In this document: piece by piece, positions 1 to 13,300 of the stretch
Position numbering within the stretch: the stretch's first letter is position 1
How the letters are laid out: each line of letters starts with the position of its first letter
NCBI GenBank assembly: GCA_019095985.1
Contig: CM032669.1
Location: 25,931,685-25,995,684, forward strand
DNA: 64,000 nucleotides
Direction of reading: 5' to 3'
From: Streblospio benedicti
Lineage: Eukaryota; Annelida; Polychaeta; Spionida; Spionidae
Notes under the pieces: generated by a model
Told to the model about the DNA's origin: nothing
The model's input: the letters and a program-made list of their open reading frames with translations, nothing else
Databases searched by the model: none
Program-made: the position numbers and the translations under genes

Positions 1-1243
1 ATTCAGACATGTCAGTTGTTATGTTTTGAGTGGGTGCTCGCTATCTGGTGGTTCCTGATCCTGGGGGGTGGGGGCGTGTACTTCATGATTGGTTCCAAGG
101 GAAGGTATTGCGCACACGAGAATTGAGAACACAAAGAAAATCGTAATTCTGAACTATGTTGCCCTCACATTAGTCAATTTCATCGTTACCATACACAAGC
201 TATTTATGTTTTCATTTAGATATGAAAAAACAACAAAAAAACAAATTCAATTCAATGGTCCAACAAAGGCAGAAAAAAGCTCAATAACCGTACACACAAA
301 TTCCCATTATACTCTATTTTCATTTCTCATTATACACTGACAATATTATCCCTTAGAACCCGCATTCACAGAGCCAAATCACCGGAAAAAGTAACCACAC
401 GAGGTCACTCTGACAAAACATGACGCACCCCGGACTTTGACACGTCAGCAGCGATCACCAGTCACGGTGCATCCTGATAAAGGCTAGCGCAACCAGCGCG
501 GAAAGAAACCCCTAAAAACACTAGTATATGTCGTAAACAAAGGTATATAACAGTATGGCAAATAAGCATCTTTGACAGTATGTCAACATCTTACAAAAGA
601 GTGCATGTTGGCAACAAAAGTAACTTTCAGTGGATTCTTGCACAATTCTGTATATTTTAATGTATTTTGAATAGTGTTTTAAAAGTTGTTTTGGAAAGTC
701 GTCTGCAATCATCTATGTTGATCTTTTCCCCGAAAGCTGTCTGCTGCGTTTGGGGCCCTGGATCTGACGGACAAAGACTGATCCATGCAAACGACCTCGT
801 ATCCAGCTAGTGTTTATAAGGGGAGACTGTAATGCGCATGCAATATTAACTACGAGTGATTTCAACACGATGGGTATATCGTCTAAAATCAGGAAACTGC
901 GGTTGAGTGTTGTTCAATAGTCTTAATTGGATTAGTCATGGATTAACGTGTTTTATATGGTTAATGTGCATTACTGTATTTGTTTTAATTTACTTTCTCT
1001 CTATCTCTCACTGGCTGTGAGTTATTGTTTATGTTTACATTGCTAGCCATCAGAGATTATTGCATCACCATGAGGTAACGTTCATTACAGATGAGATACA
1101 AATAGCCGGCGAGCTTCCAAAAAGTGACAATTTCATGTTTTTGTAGAGAGACACCAGGGTTTTCTCTACTGCGCATATTACGTGCACATTGTGCTGACAT
1201 TTAGCGTGACACTTTTCCCCTGGAACTGGGATAGTGTTTCAAG
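1..1243. other. Upstream region of the receptor gene, no gene seen
   Basis: I see no exon-like segment here; the short open frames are AT-rich and unsupported. The last bases before position 1244 should contain the 5' untranslated leader of the receptor gene. An in-frame TAG at 1232-1234 lies four codons before the chosen start. No clear TATA box was identified. Confidence 0.5.
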
Positions 1244-1250
1244 ATGGCGG
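1241..1250 (+). promoter_or_regulatory. YY1-like motif overlapping the start codon
   Basis: The sequence AAGATGGCGG matches the core of the known YY1 consensus (AANATGGCGGC), and its ATG is the predicted initiation codon. In animals YY1 sites are known to overlap start codons just downstream of some transcription starts. The match is direct; its use here is inference. Confidence 0.4.
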
Positions 1251-1304
1251 GGACACAGCTGTTGTTTCTCGCCTGCTCAGTGGTTATGCGGACAGTGCTC
1301 GCGG
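1244..1304 (+). CDS. Receptor exon 1: signal peptide
   Basis: The exon encodes Met-Ala-Gly-Thr-Gln followed by a hydrophobic core (LLFLACSVV) and a plausible AxA-like cleavage region near TVLAG, then a GTGAGT donor at 1305. The ATG context is AAGATGG, with purine at -3 and G at +4, and an in-frame stop lies just upstream. A hydrophobic leader is expected for a type I receptor. Linkage to the downstream exons is inferred from strand, order and the need for a leader; no junction spans the 7.9-kb interval directly. Confidence 0.65.
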
Positions 1305-4300
1305 GTGAGTAGCCCATCACACAGGCCTCGTATGCGAGAGGCGGTATACAGTACGGTAAAGTGTTTATCTGATCTCACGAGACGTATAGGTGACAAAGAC
1401 ATATTGCAATCATATAACACGTGTCATTTATTAGATAATCTAGTCAATTTAGTTTCTTGTTATGATCTTTTGTGATGAAAATCTATGTAACTTCAAAAAG
1501 TTGTATCATTCAAGCTTTTCGGCTACTCAACACATAAAGCCCTACTCATGACATTTGCATACTATCAAATCAACAACTAAAATCAAAGAGAACTCACATT
1601 GTGGGTTCACGGGCATCTCTTTGCACTGCCTATTAACAGCCTTACAGTTTCTACTTGTGACTAGAATGATGGGCTCGAAATATATGGAGAACTCAGTACA
1701 AAATGGACTCATTGTACATGAATAAATAGTCAATGTGCGCTGAATGTCGTCTGTTTTCATTAAAGTTGATGAAAACCATCATGTAAATTATGCATTTAAC
1801 TGTTGTAAGTAAGTGTTCTTCTGTGTTAAGTAGAACCGCTCTAATTGTAAAGATGGATGCTGCTAAAACATATATGTCAATCTCTATGAATATAAGGTTT
1901 TTGAACATTTTATACTTTTGATTTCTATACAGGCTGAGACTGTCAGACCAGCACATCGCTATGTTTCAATGACATTTCAATTAATAGTTGACAAGCATTT
2001 GCCATTCTAAAGAAAGCCTAATGTGCCCCCAAAATATAAAATGTGGTTTACTGCAGATAACGGCGTGGTCGGACTCTGAGACTGTTATATTAAAGATACA
2101 TATATTTCCATTGAATATTTGAAACTTAGATAATAAATTAATTCAGCTATACATAAATCGTATCTTTCGACAGCATATTCTATATCAACCTGACACACTT
2201 TAGCAATTTATCACTTATTTATTATTCATCATGGTAAAAATTCTTTTGTAAATGGCAATTGAATACATGAAGTTTCAACAATAATATAGATCTATATATT
2301 GAAGGTAATACGGGTATTTTTTAATACAGTGTTTGAATTTATTCGAAATACTAAGACATAGTGTGTAGGCCTAGTATGTTTCTGGGTGTGGACTTAACCT
2401 TGGTTAGAATATCTAGCGTTTGAAATACTGTGTTGAGAAGAATAATAGGCCTACAGCATACAATAATGCCAATGACCTGGTGTGAATGCAGTCAGCTGAT
2501 TTTTCGAAGCGTGCATTTCAACTGCAGACCATCACGCTTACAATGTACATATCTACATCTATAGTTTGCACTAATGATATAACTTGTTCAGTGTACTTGT
2601 ACACATTAGCAAACACCAGCCAACACCCCGTTACACACGAGAACTCCCCCGGGATTAAATGGCACTAATCGGGAGTCCAATTTCTGCCTCATTGTGTAAG
2701 GTACTAAGTAGGCTAATCCACAAGGCCTTGTTCCCATTCGCGGAGGGCTTTACGAGACCTTAACCCTGACGTTCATTCCGCTGGAGAGGGTTAGGTGGGT
2801 GAAGGAGGTTGCGTGGGGGGGGCTTAAGCACTACCGAATGAAATGAACCAACGTCTACCCGTAACGGCAATGTGGGTCTTACCAAAGATTGTACATGAAT
2901 CCTTGGTATTACTGGTCATGTGTATTAAAGTTCTGTTATGTTGTGTAGATGAATCTAAATGGACTATAAATGTAAAATTTGTAAATGCAAATTGGTTTAG
3001 TTCACACTGCGCAGAAGAACTTCTACAAAAACGAGGCCACGCCGTGCAGCAGACACAGTTTTAGTATTAATAGTGTGCGGAGAGCGTGAAAGGTTTCCCT
3101 TAAAAGGGTGGCGTAAAATGTAAACAAAGGAGTCTATTTTTGGAGAGCCGTAAAGAGTGTTGATAAAACTATGAAAACAACACAAAAAAGTATAAAACAT
3201 GAAGGAAAACGCACCATTTCCAAACCAAAGTTTTACCGAACTGCTAACTCGTCCAGACCTCGCTTCCCACTCCCATATGTGTAGCAATTTGCCTTAATTG
3301 CTTAATTAACCACTTTGGTCTATTTAAGCTGTCTGTCCACCCTGCCTCATGGGCTGACCACCGACACTGACAAGGTCAGTAGCAGTGACCATGGCCGGAC
3401 TTGTAGAGCGTGGCGGCATCATCATTGTGGGTCAGGTGCTTTAACATGCTACTAGTCTCACAGTCACGCATGTTCATCACCGTATTGTTACCGTGTGTTA
3501 GGAAATGACATATACATGATGGAAAGGTGATTCTGCTTTTTAAGATAATAAGTCTGTGTCGAGACAATACAATGTGCAAATGAATTAACAATGGCTACAA
3601 CAGTACGACTGACTGGGCTTCAGTATACGGAGCTGTCTGACTCTAGCTTTAAAATGGCTACAACAACACGACTGATTCGCCTTCAACATTCGAGTCTGTC
3701 TGACACAACACACGCACCCAGTAGCACAGACAGTGTGTATACGCTATAGGCCTATATAACTTGTCTATACGTCTAATAAAAGCTTTTCCCTGTCACGAGC
3801 CCATGTTTGTCAAGTATGTTCATACCACGACTCGAGCAGTTATATTTATATGGAGCTGTGTGTATTGTGATCAATGCTTCAATGATACATGCATAAGATA
3901 GGAGAAACATGGCGTAAATAGGCATTATATGACCAGACGTTATATTATAACCTTTAATAGTCAAATTAGGTTCGTAGTAAATTCGTTGCATCAAGAAATG
4001 CTATCACCGTTCGTAAGCACCAATAACCATCCCACATGTGATAAATCATGAAGCATAAACACATCAACCACACAGAGCAATGCTGCTAATTATGTTTCTA
4101 TTCATTGATTGTAAGAACATGTGATGACATTATACTCTCTATTATGCTGTCGTGATGCCGGTTACTACACAGTTTTACGTGTCTTCATTATACCCTACAT
4201 AGATTGATAGAACCAGTTCGTGTTGCAGTGGTGAAATGATTGGGGTAGTTTTTCATTTTAGTCAATATATTTTTAGAGTCATGAATATTATAACTAGCCA

Positions 4301-7300
4301 GAACATGAATTGTTAATTTCATAATTGCATATGATTCGCATTTTTAAAGATCACGTACATGTAAGTAAAATATATATGAAAAGCACATGAAATATATGAT
4401 TGCACACCCTGACCAAGAACTTTCACTCCGCAAAGGATTCGGTTGAATTCTCAAGGCGTAGTTACAAAATGGACCAAAGTCTGATTTAATCAACCAATAT
4501 GCATGCACTTATGTCAAGATCTAAATAAGTCTTTCTCTTGTGAACCCTGCAAGCACTTTTCAGTAGAGATTTTCTCTATTTTTTTGTTTTTCTTCCACCC
4601 ACATTTTGCCCATAATCGCTTAGATAAACACAGGGAGTCATTATATCATCACACACAGAAAGCCTCTTGCACAACAAACACATATTCAGATCATACTTGG
4701 AATGATTTTAGAAATGCTTATCATATGATCTTCATATCAGTCTTTATCTTGTGAAAACTGGCTGTAATTTAGTTGAGATTCCCCCGTGGTTGTGTGCGTG
4801 CATGCGAGGGTGCGTACGTGTGAGTATATGTGCGTGTGTGAGGGGGCGTATGCGTGTATATATAGGTGTGTAAAGGTGCTAGTTTGGGTGCGCAATTCCA
4901 TGTGCGTATTCTCACCCACTTTTTTAATCATCAAGATCAACCCGATTGTCATTATATGATTACACACAGAAAGGTCCTTCTTCTGCACAGCACAAAAACC
5001 TTCGTACAGAGTAACCTCCAATTTAGACCACCTCCACAAATAGACCACCTCAATGATAAGGCCATTTATAGCAGTCCCAGGCTTTCATAAAGAGACCTCT
5101 GTAAACGCCAATAAAGAGACCACCTCTGTATTGAGTCCACTTTATCCACATGGTTGCTGTGATAGAGAGGATCCACTGTGTGGTGTTAATTTCAGCATTA
5201 CCACACAGTCCACGCCAACACACCTGTAAGATCCGCTGTATCTGTTTACATGGCACAAAAACTGCCCTTGTTCCTGTCACCGTCTCTGGTGTCAACGCTC
5301 TGCAGACTGAGCATTAGTCTGAATGGGTTGTTGGGAAACTATTATATACTGAATAAATGTTTATATGTTTATTCTTAAGCATTACGCGGTCTTCTTTGGG
5401 TGCATTGTGTGGTTATATGTTTTTATCATAATCAGTGTCACTGTTCTGCAGTCTATTCATGGCTTGTTTGGGAAATTATTGTAAAATATTATATGAACAT
5501 AAATGTTTTTTTTTCTTAAGCATTATGCAGTGTTCGTTTGGGTGCATTGTATTATTTTGTTTATATACATGACGCCCCCTTTGTTTGAATAGATGATAAT
5601 GAAAGAAATGGCAGAAATCTGTATTAAATAGTCATTAAAAAGGGATCAGAGAGAGAGAGAGTGAGTCACCCTGCAATTAGACAATAACACGTGAACAATG
5701 ATGGGTTATATTCTGACATATGGGCTCTCATGCAAGCGTGGTTCAAAGAGCGTCACCTCTGTTCGACCATTCTCTGTGATATCTAATGGGTTTAATCACT
5801 AGCAAGTCTCGGAAAAAGGGAGGATGTGGGGGAAACATGGATTTCCTATTCGCAAAAGCTGCAGCACATGCCCAAATCCCCATGAAAATTGGGTGTTTGT
5901 GTAGTAAACCAAAAAGCAAAAGATGGGGGGGGGGGGGGGGGGTCGTCTATTCCCCTGGATAAACCCAAACTTCATGTATGTAGAGCGAGGGGCACATTCC
6001 ACCTTTCGGCGTGGTCGCCGCAAGTCGTCTTGAAGTCTGCGGCGTCTACGGCATTTTTCGCACGCATTGACAAACATACTGCTGTGGGCACATACGCACG
6101 GGCTCCGTGCGTTGTGAGTGCGTCGGCACAGGGAGTGGTTTTATTGAGGTGGCCGTGCGATCAACATCCATCAAACGTGCGATGTACTCGCGTATAACTT
6201 TATGTTCTACGCACCGTGTGATTACTAAAGTACGGGATCCGCACGTTCATGGTAGAGGAAACGCACGGTCCCAGCACTGTGTCTGTGCCGACAACGTGCG
6301 GTTAAATCCTCTGCGTTTCACGTAAGGTCTCCGCACTGCCTCCTCAAGCGGGGCACATTCCACCGCAAGGTGGGTCTACAGCCAGTCTACGGCCAAAAAC
6401 GCATAGAAATCGTAATGATCCGTGAGTGTACAGTGCGGCAAACGTACGTTTTTTCAAGGTCGTACGGTGGCCGCAGAAGAAGTTTGGCTTGCCAAACTTC
6501 TTCTACGACCACCCTGCGTCATGGCCTAACCGTAAGGAGGCAGTGCGGAGACCTTACGTGAAACGCAGAGGATTTAACCGCACGTTGTCGGCACAGACAC
6601 AGTACTGGGACCGTGCGTTCCCTGTACCATGAACGTGCGGATCCCGTACTTTTGTAATCACACGGTGCGTAGAACGTAAGTTGTACGCGAGTACATCGCA
6701 CGAGCTATGCAAGTTAATCTCACGGCCACCTCAACAAAAACCACTCTCTGCCCCGACCCATTCCTAACGCACGGGGTCCGTGCGTATGTGCCCACAACTG
6801 TACTTTTGTCAATGCATGCGGAAAACGCCGTAGATGCCGCAGACCCCAACACGCCTTGCGGCGACCACCGCCGCAAGGTGGAATGTGCCCCTCGCTTAAT
6901 TTAACGGTTAGGCCAAGACGCAGGGTGGTCGTAGAAGAAGTTTGGCAAGCCAAGCTTCTTCTGCGGTCACCGTACGGCCTTGAAAAAACGTACGTTTGCC
7001 GCACTGTACACTCACGGATCGTTACGATTTCTATGCGTTTTTGGTCGTAGACTGGCTGTAGACCCACCTTGCGGTGGAATGTGCCCCTCGCTTAATGCAT
7101 CCAATAAGTGTTCCGGAGGTTCTGCGACGAAGGTGGTCCTGGCACTAAAGAGTAGCCAACTACACAGTTGGTGCCATCCCGTTACTCAGATAGCAGCTGT
7201 CATTCCGGAGCTCTCAATGACCAAATCAAAACGTGGGTGACATGAAGCTGTCTGTAAACAAAGAGCCTTCAGCCTGGCCCCCGTTCCCTCGAGTCATGTG

Positions 7301-10300
7301 GCCGTCCACGCGCCGACGCGACACAAAGAAAGGTGACTCGCACTGAACACGGATTACGCCGCGGCGTTAGTAGTTTTGAATGTGTTCAAAATTCGTTGGC
7401 GAATTTACTGGTTAGTTTAGGTTCGGGACAAATAGTTATGCTACGTCCATGGATCGTAGAACATTCGCACATATAAGTAACACTTGGTTTGGCTCAGCAA
7501 CTCAGTGTAACAAGCATTTTTACTACGTTCAATGTCACCTCAATACGCCAATGTAGACAACCTGGCCAAAAATCGTATTTATGCGTTGCTCAGATTCGCA
7601 TATGATCGCCTATGTGTAAAGCGGGTTTAATCACTCACAGTAGCGCTCACTCGCCTGACTTGTACCTTCATTACGTGTGTGCGTTAGTGTAAGCCGAACG
7701 CAGAGAGGAAACTAACTCTCCGTGGCTATACTGGCCTATAGCAGTCTAACATAACTTGCACACGCAAGTGTGTGCACTGCAGGTGTACACTTGCAATAAG
7801 AAAGGGCTTACAGTGGGACGACCCCAAAATGCCCCAACGGTCCAGCACACACACGGCAGCGGGTGCCAGCGGGGTACCTCCAGCAAAGCAATCACCGTTA
7901 ATGGAGCAATGCCTTTAAGTTGGGTATATAGGTCTCCACAATCTGTTTATGTACAGTTCAATATCACACTTACCCACACGTGTGCGTGAACAAAGCAAGA
8001 AGCCTGCATGCACTAAAATGTCACCACATCACACCAGAGGGCGCTCTGTGCTGGTCCTACTTTCCCCACTTCTACATTATAAAACACGTAACATAATTAG
8101 AAAGGTTTATCAAAAACGCCAATACCAATGCCTTTATGCTGAATCATCGACCAAAATATCATCCAGGACAGAAGAAAGCGCAATAAACACACATAAAACA
8201 ACCTAGAAACGAAAATGGTGCACACATACTGTAATTAAGTAAAGTTTATTAAACAATGGAAGTTGGAAACAACCTTGACTCGGTAATGCGAGTTTAAGGA
8301 CCATAATTTGATATATGAACTATAAAAACAACATGCAGCTTGNNNNNNNNNNNNNNNNNNNNNNNNNNNNNNNNNNNNNNNNNNNNNNNNNNNNNNNNNN
8401 NNNNNNNNNNNNNNNNNNNNNNNNNNNNNNNNNNNNNNNNNNGTGGTATTCAAACCCACGACCTCTGGGTTGAGATAATAACTGACCAAGTATGCTGGTG
8501 GCTACAGAGAGAACGGATCACCCATGTAACCTATTAACAGCTCGCTGCTTGGGATAATGGTATCATTCTGGCCTCACAACCTTGGGGTCATTAGTTTGAG
8601 TCTCGCCAGGGCCACTTGATATAATTTAATGGAAGGTAAGGGTTGTAAAACTTGTCTTCGAAGCTTCAGCTATGCCTATCATGGTAGAAATGTGCTTGGT
8701 ATTAATATGTGGGGGAGTATGTAGAAAATGAATAATTTGATTACATCTAGTAGACTACACTAGTAGCCCAATTTTCAGGAGAACTTGCTGTAACACATCT
8801 TTAGAGAACTATGCACAACATGCCTAATATTAGATAAAAACTTTGCCAACTTATTTCTTTTTTATAAATATATGAACAAGAGCATAAAGTAGGCTGATAG
8901 AGGCGTCACCATGTGAACCAAGAATAGATAGAGGGCTCACCATGTGGAACAAGGGCGTAAAGTTGGCTGATAGAGGGGTCACCATTTTGAACATGGATAT
9001 AAAGCTGGCTGATAGAGGGTTCACCTTGTTGTTCAAGGATTTAAAGTGGCCAATAGAGGGCTCACCATGTGGAACATGGGCGTAAAGTTGGCTGACAGAG
9101 GGTTCAACGCCGAGTTTCAGATACTTTAGTGAGGACATAAAGTGGACTGATAGAGGGTTCACTGTGTTTTCAGATACTCGAGCCAGGACGTGTTCTTCAG
9201 CGACCGTGGCTTCAAGGAGATCTACCGACTGAGGCTGCAGAATGTGTCGCAGCAGACTGAGTATGAGTACAACGTCACACTGGAGCCAATATTCACTGGT
9301 TAGTATCCGGGGTCAGTGGTCAGTATACTAGAGAATGTGAGTAGTCAACAGCCTCACGGGTTAATATTGTAGATAACAGTTTAGTAGATAAAGGGGGTCA
9401 TAACATTTACTAGTGAGAATTGAGGATCACTGGTAAGTATATGTCATTATCCAATTAGACAATAAGAGCCAGCATTTTAACTGAGTAATGTTGGAGGGTA
9501 TTTTGTCGCGGACATATTAAGTGGGATATCCTAGTCGACTGACTAAATCTAAACATGGAATGTAGGTAGAAGTAACTTACTAGTATGTTTTTACATATAC
9601 TTATTCTACTCATGGACTGCTCGTACATCTCTGACATCAACCACATCCTTCCCAGGCACATCCATCAAAGTGTACAGTATCACCATGGACTGACTTAGTG
9701 GTACAGTTAGTACTGGACAGACTCCATTTTATTGTATACCATTACTCATAAAATTAGTATATTGCACAGCATGAAATATCCACCACATACCCGCAGGCAC
9801 ATCTACCAATGTGTACGGTATAGCTGTGGACTGGCTTACTGGGATGCTCTACTGGACTGACTCGATTTACAAGTGGATCTCGGTAGCTAATGTCGACCGC
9901 CTCGACATGTACCGCCATCTCCTAGACACTGGCATGGAGAAACCAATGGGCATCGCTGTGCACCCACACAGAGGGTAGGTGCATGTGACCATGGCATTGG
10001 ACAAACGATGCATAGGCATTTAGAGTAACAATCAAAGTGCAACTACACTATAACCATTTGTGTACAGAAAGCCATGACAACATAAATTTACAAGAAAATC
10101 TCAGGGAAGTATCTCAATGGCAAAATGCCATAGGTGTTGCCATCTTCTCCCTTCATAGAAGGCGTTGTCATGTTTACAGTAGCGGTTGTAATTTGCAGGT
10201 TAAGGTGGTTACATACAAAACCCAATTACTTTATTTTGTGCATTGATGTATACATATATGAACGTCAAGACATTTGGATTTTTGTATTCAAATTCTGATA

Positions 10301-13300
10301 ACTACCTTCTATATCTACCTGCAGATATTTGTTTTGGGGTGACTATGGCTCTGTTCCACGGATCGAGCGATCCAGACTGGATGGAACGAATCGTAGGACG
10401 CTCTACAGCGACAACATGGCCCAGCCACTGGGTAAGACACTGTCACTGATCCAGGTGGTGGTAAAGGGGGTCGCAACATCTCCATATTATATCACCCCAA
10501 CACCCTCACTCTTTGAAAGAAAAATCTATGGATGATCCAGGGTGTTTGTAATTGCAACATCGCCTTCTACACACCGTAGCTGATTAGGCCACTTGTTGAC
10601 AAGACAATCTATAGCGTTCTTTCTTATCAACCGTCAAACCCAAGACTACTAACACCTTACTATTAAATACTCAAATCAACCACCTCCCATTGTTTGTTTC
10701 AAGCATGTCCATGCACTCAAACTTGCCACCTCATATTGTTTCAGGCATGACCGTGGACTACCAAAACGACCTGCTGTACTGGGTGGATGACATCAAGGAC
10801 ACGGTGGAGTGGGTGGGGCTGGACGGGACCGGACACGGGCAGCTGGAGATGCCCAGGACCACGCAGCGCAACCTGCAGCACACACTGTTCAGTGTCGCGG
10901 TGTACAAGGTACTATACCCACTTCACATATATAGAGATGTCTGCAGTAGGTTAGACGCAACACACCCTTTAATGTTTCAGTGTATTCCTTTGGGTGTTCA
11001 CAACTTAACACTTTACATTTATGAAGAACTCTTGTAGGCTAGATGCCATACACTGTTGATTGTTGCACACTACAGGTGTGGACTCATTTCACAAATGTAA
11101 ATATGGTGGTTTATAGTCGTGAATCAAGTCTTATTCTTATTTTACGACTTAAAATTTTCACCCACTTCATATGTCATTATAATGACCTGTTTGGACCAGT
11201 TTTGTATTAGTGTTCTTACAAAACACTAATACAAAACTATCATGAGACCAAGTGCTGTGAACCAAGTGTACAGGATTTTAAATATGTTTAGACCAGAATT
11301 TAAACTGAGGCTGTAAATACATAGCCATGTACTTGCAGAAGTAATTCTATTGTGTCCATCAAAGCAGAAAATATCTGTAATATTTAGAAGACACTTCAGA
11401 CTAGACTGAAGGGACATATAGATATATACCTGGACTATGGAACCTGTTGCACATCTTCAAGGAAGACATTGCCAAAATCATGGACACAGATGACAATATA
11501 TACACCAGCAAGTTATTTGGAATGTTGAAGGTCTATACCACCAACAAAATAAAGGTCAACCTTAACAGGCCCACCCCTACAAAGCTCCTCCAACTGATGT
11601 TCGACAGAAACTCCACCTTTTGGACAAGTCCAATCTAGACACGTACCGATCTTGTCACCTGCCACTCTAGTTAAACACTGCACATTGTTGAGCAGATAGT
11701 AGTAGGTGAGTAGTTGTCCCAGAACTATAAACCATATAAATTCAGCAAACTATATACTTGTAGAACTACCTGTTTGTGACGGACCAGTTCTCGCTGGCTG
11801 TGCGGATCCTCGCACGGAGACTCCGCCGGTGGCTGCGGGACATTGAGCTGATAGCCTACCCCTATGACATCATGGTGTATGCTGATGACATACAGACTCC
11901 TGGGCAGAGTAAGCTTATCCATCAGATATTCTGTACAGATTCATGAATATAAACTGTGTAGATGATATATGTATGACAGCATGGTATATGTGGATGATAC
12001 CGTCTGGTACACAATGAAAATTTAGCAGCTCACCAAGATATATGAATTCACACATAATCAACCCCCAATGTGTTCCATTGAGCATGAAGCGGGTTAGATT
12101 ACAACTTCCCTATGTTAGTGTTGATTTTGTTTGAGGCGTTTTTCTAATCCTACTTTCTTTCAGACTGAGACCTTGGGATCACTACTCTTTCTTTTTAGTT
12201 GAAGCCCACTCCAGATGTCCACCCCGCGGGGTGTGACTTATAGGTGCTGCAACCTATGGAGATAATCAACAGCACAAGAACATTGCATGGATAAAAAATG
12301 GACATTTTGCGGGGTGAGTTTTCATTGCACAAGTTAGTCCCGTACAAGTGGACAACCTTGTAAAGTGAAAACTGGGGGAATGTGTGACAAAAGTTCTTGT
12401 TAGTGATTGGCAAAGGCAACTGCATCGATGAACTTTGTAAATATGTAATATGTGTATGAGAGAAAGAAACTAGATATCAAGGGATTACAAGTAATTTTAC
12501 CATAAAATGATTTGTCCCCATTGTTCTCTACTTTAGGGTTCTGAAAAAATCCATCACCCACAACGCTCAGTTTGTGTTGAAGTTAATGCACACACAGCTT
12601 GTTTGGAAACAAGTTGCCAGTTTGTTGCTGTTTCAACCTATTTTGTGTGTATTTGCAGCCAAATGCTCGTCACTGCAATATTGTTTTTTTTAGGTAATGG
12701 AGATAATCAGAATTAGGGGATTATCTCCAGTATATGTCTAGAACCTTGACCTAAAAGCTGTAAAAGGTTTATAAATATTGGCTAAAGTATATCCTATAGT
12801 ATATGTTTACTATGGGGTTGTATGCGACACTGTATTGAAAACAACATGACACTGGGTAAAACTGAAATGCTCTTATAACACTGCTGAAATGGTCACTTGT
12901 AAGGTGTTCCTGTATTAGAGCATGTTGTTTGACCCTGCCGTTTGCTTCCCCTCCAGCACGGTGCACGTCGCTGCAGTGTGCCCACCTCTGTCTGAACCTG
13001 GGAAACGGCAACGCCCGCTGTGCATGTAAGCAAGGCTGGACGCTCCAACGGGATGGCAGGAGCTGCGTGGGTGTGTGTCTGTTAAATATAACAAATAAGT
13101 GTAATGTACCAGCGTATTAGAAGTATATTCTCATATGTAATGCTAGTGCATAAAGTCCAATAAAATCATTAATCAAATTTCACAAAAGATAACTTAGTTC
13201 TCCCTCAGTGTTCTATGCTGAGTTTCATACACTATTGTAAACGATATTGAATGAGACTTTCAGACTCACTCTATCCATATCATCAAGGCAAGATTCTGTG

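Larger units (their letters stand above)
1305..9173 (+). other. Long first intron interval with an assembly gap and missing exon(s)
   Basis: No propeller-like exon could be found in the readable sequence, yet the phases require one or more exons here. They are probably in the N run at 8343-8442 or too short to recognise. The interval also holds a 60-odd-bp tandem duplication at 3592-3712, GT-rich low-complexity DNA at 4780-4870, a miniature element at 5005-5147, a 19-G run at 5924-5942, the large inverted-repeat element at 5979-7097, a SINE-like repeat at 8545-8720 and a minisatellite at 8880-9163. Confidence 0.6.

Noticed and set aside
4780-4870. A CRISPR-like or regulatory repeat
   Set aside because: It is a GT/GC-rich low-complexity run without regular spacers; the genome is eukaryotic.
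5799-7240. Many overlapping open frames of 60-115 codons on both strands
   Set aside because: They lie in the inverted-repeat element and arise because CpG-rich palindromic sequence has few stops. No protein motif is shared across them.
8851-9162. A 103-codon minus-strand frame with repeating PLS motifs
   Set aside because: It is the antisense reading of the 42-bp minisatellite; a unit length divisible by three keeps any frame open.
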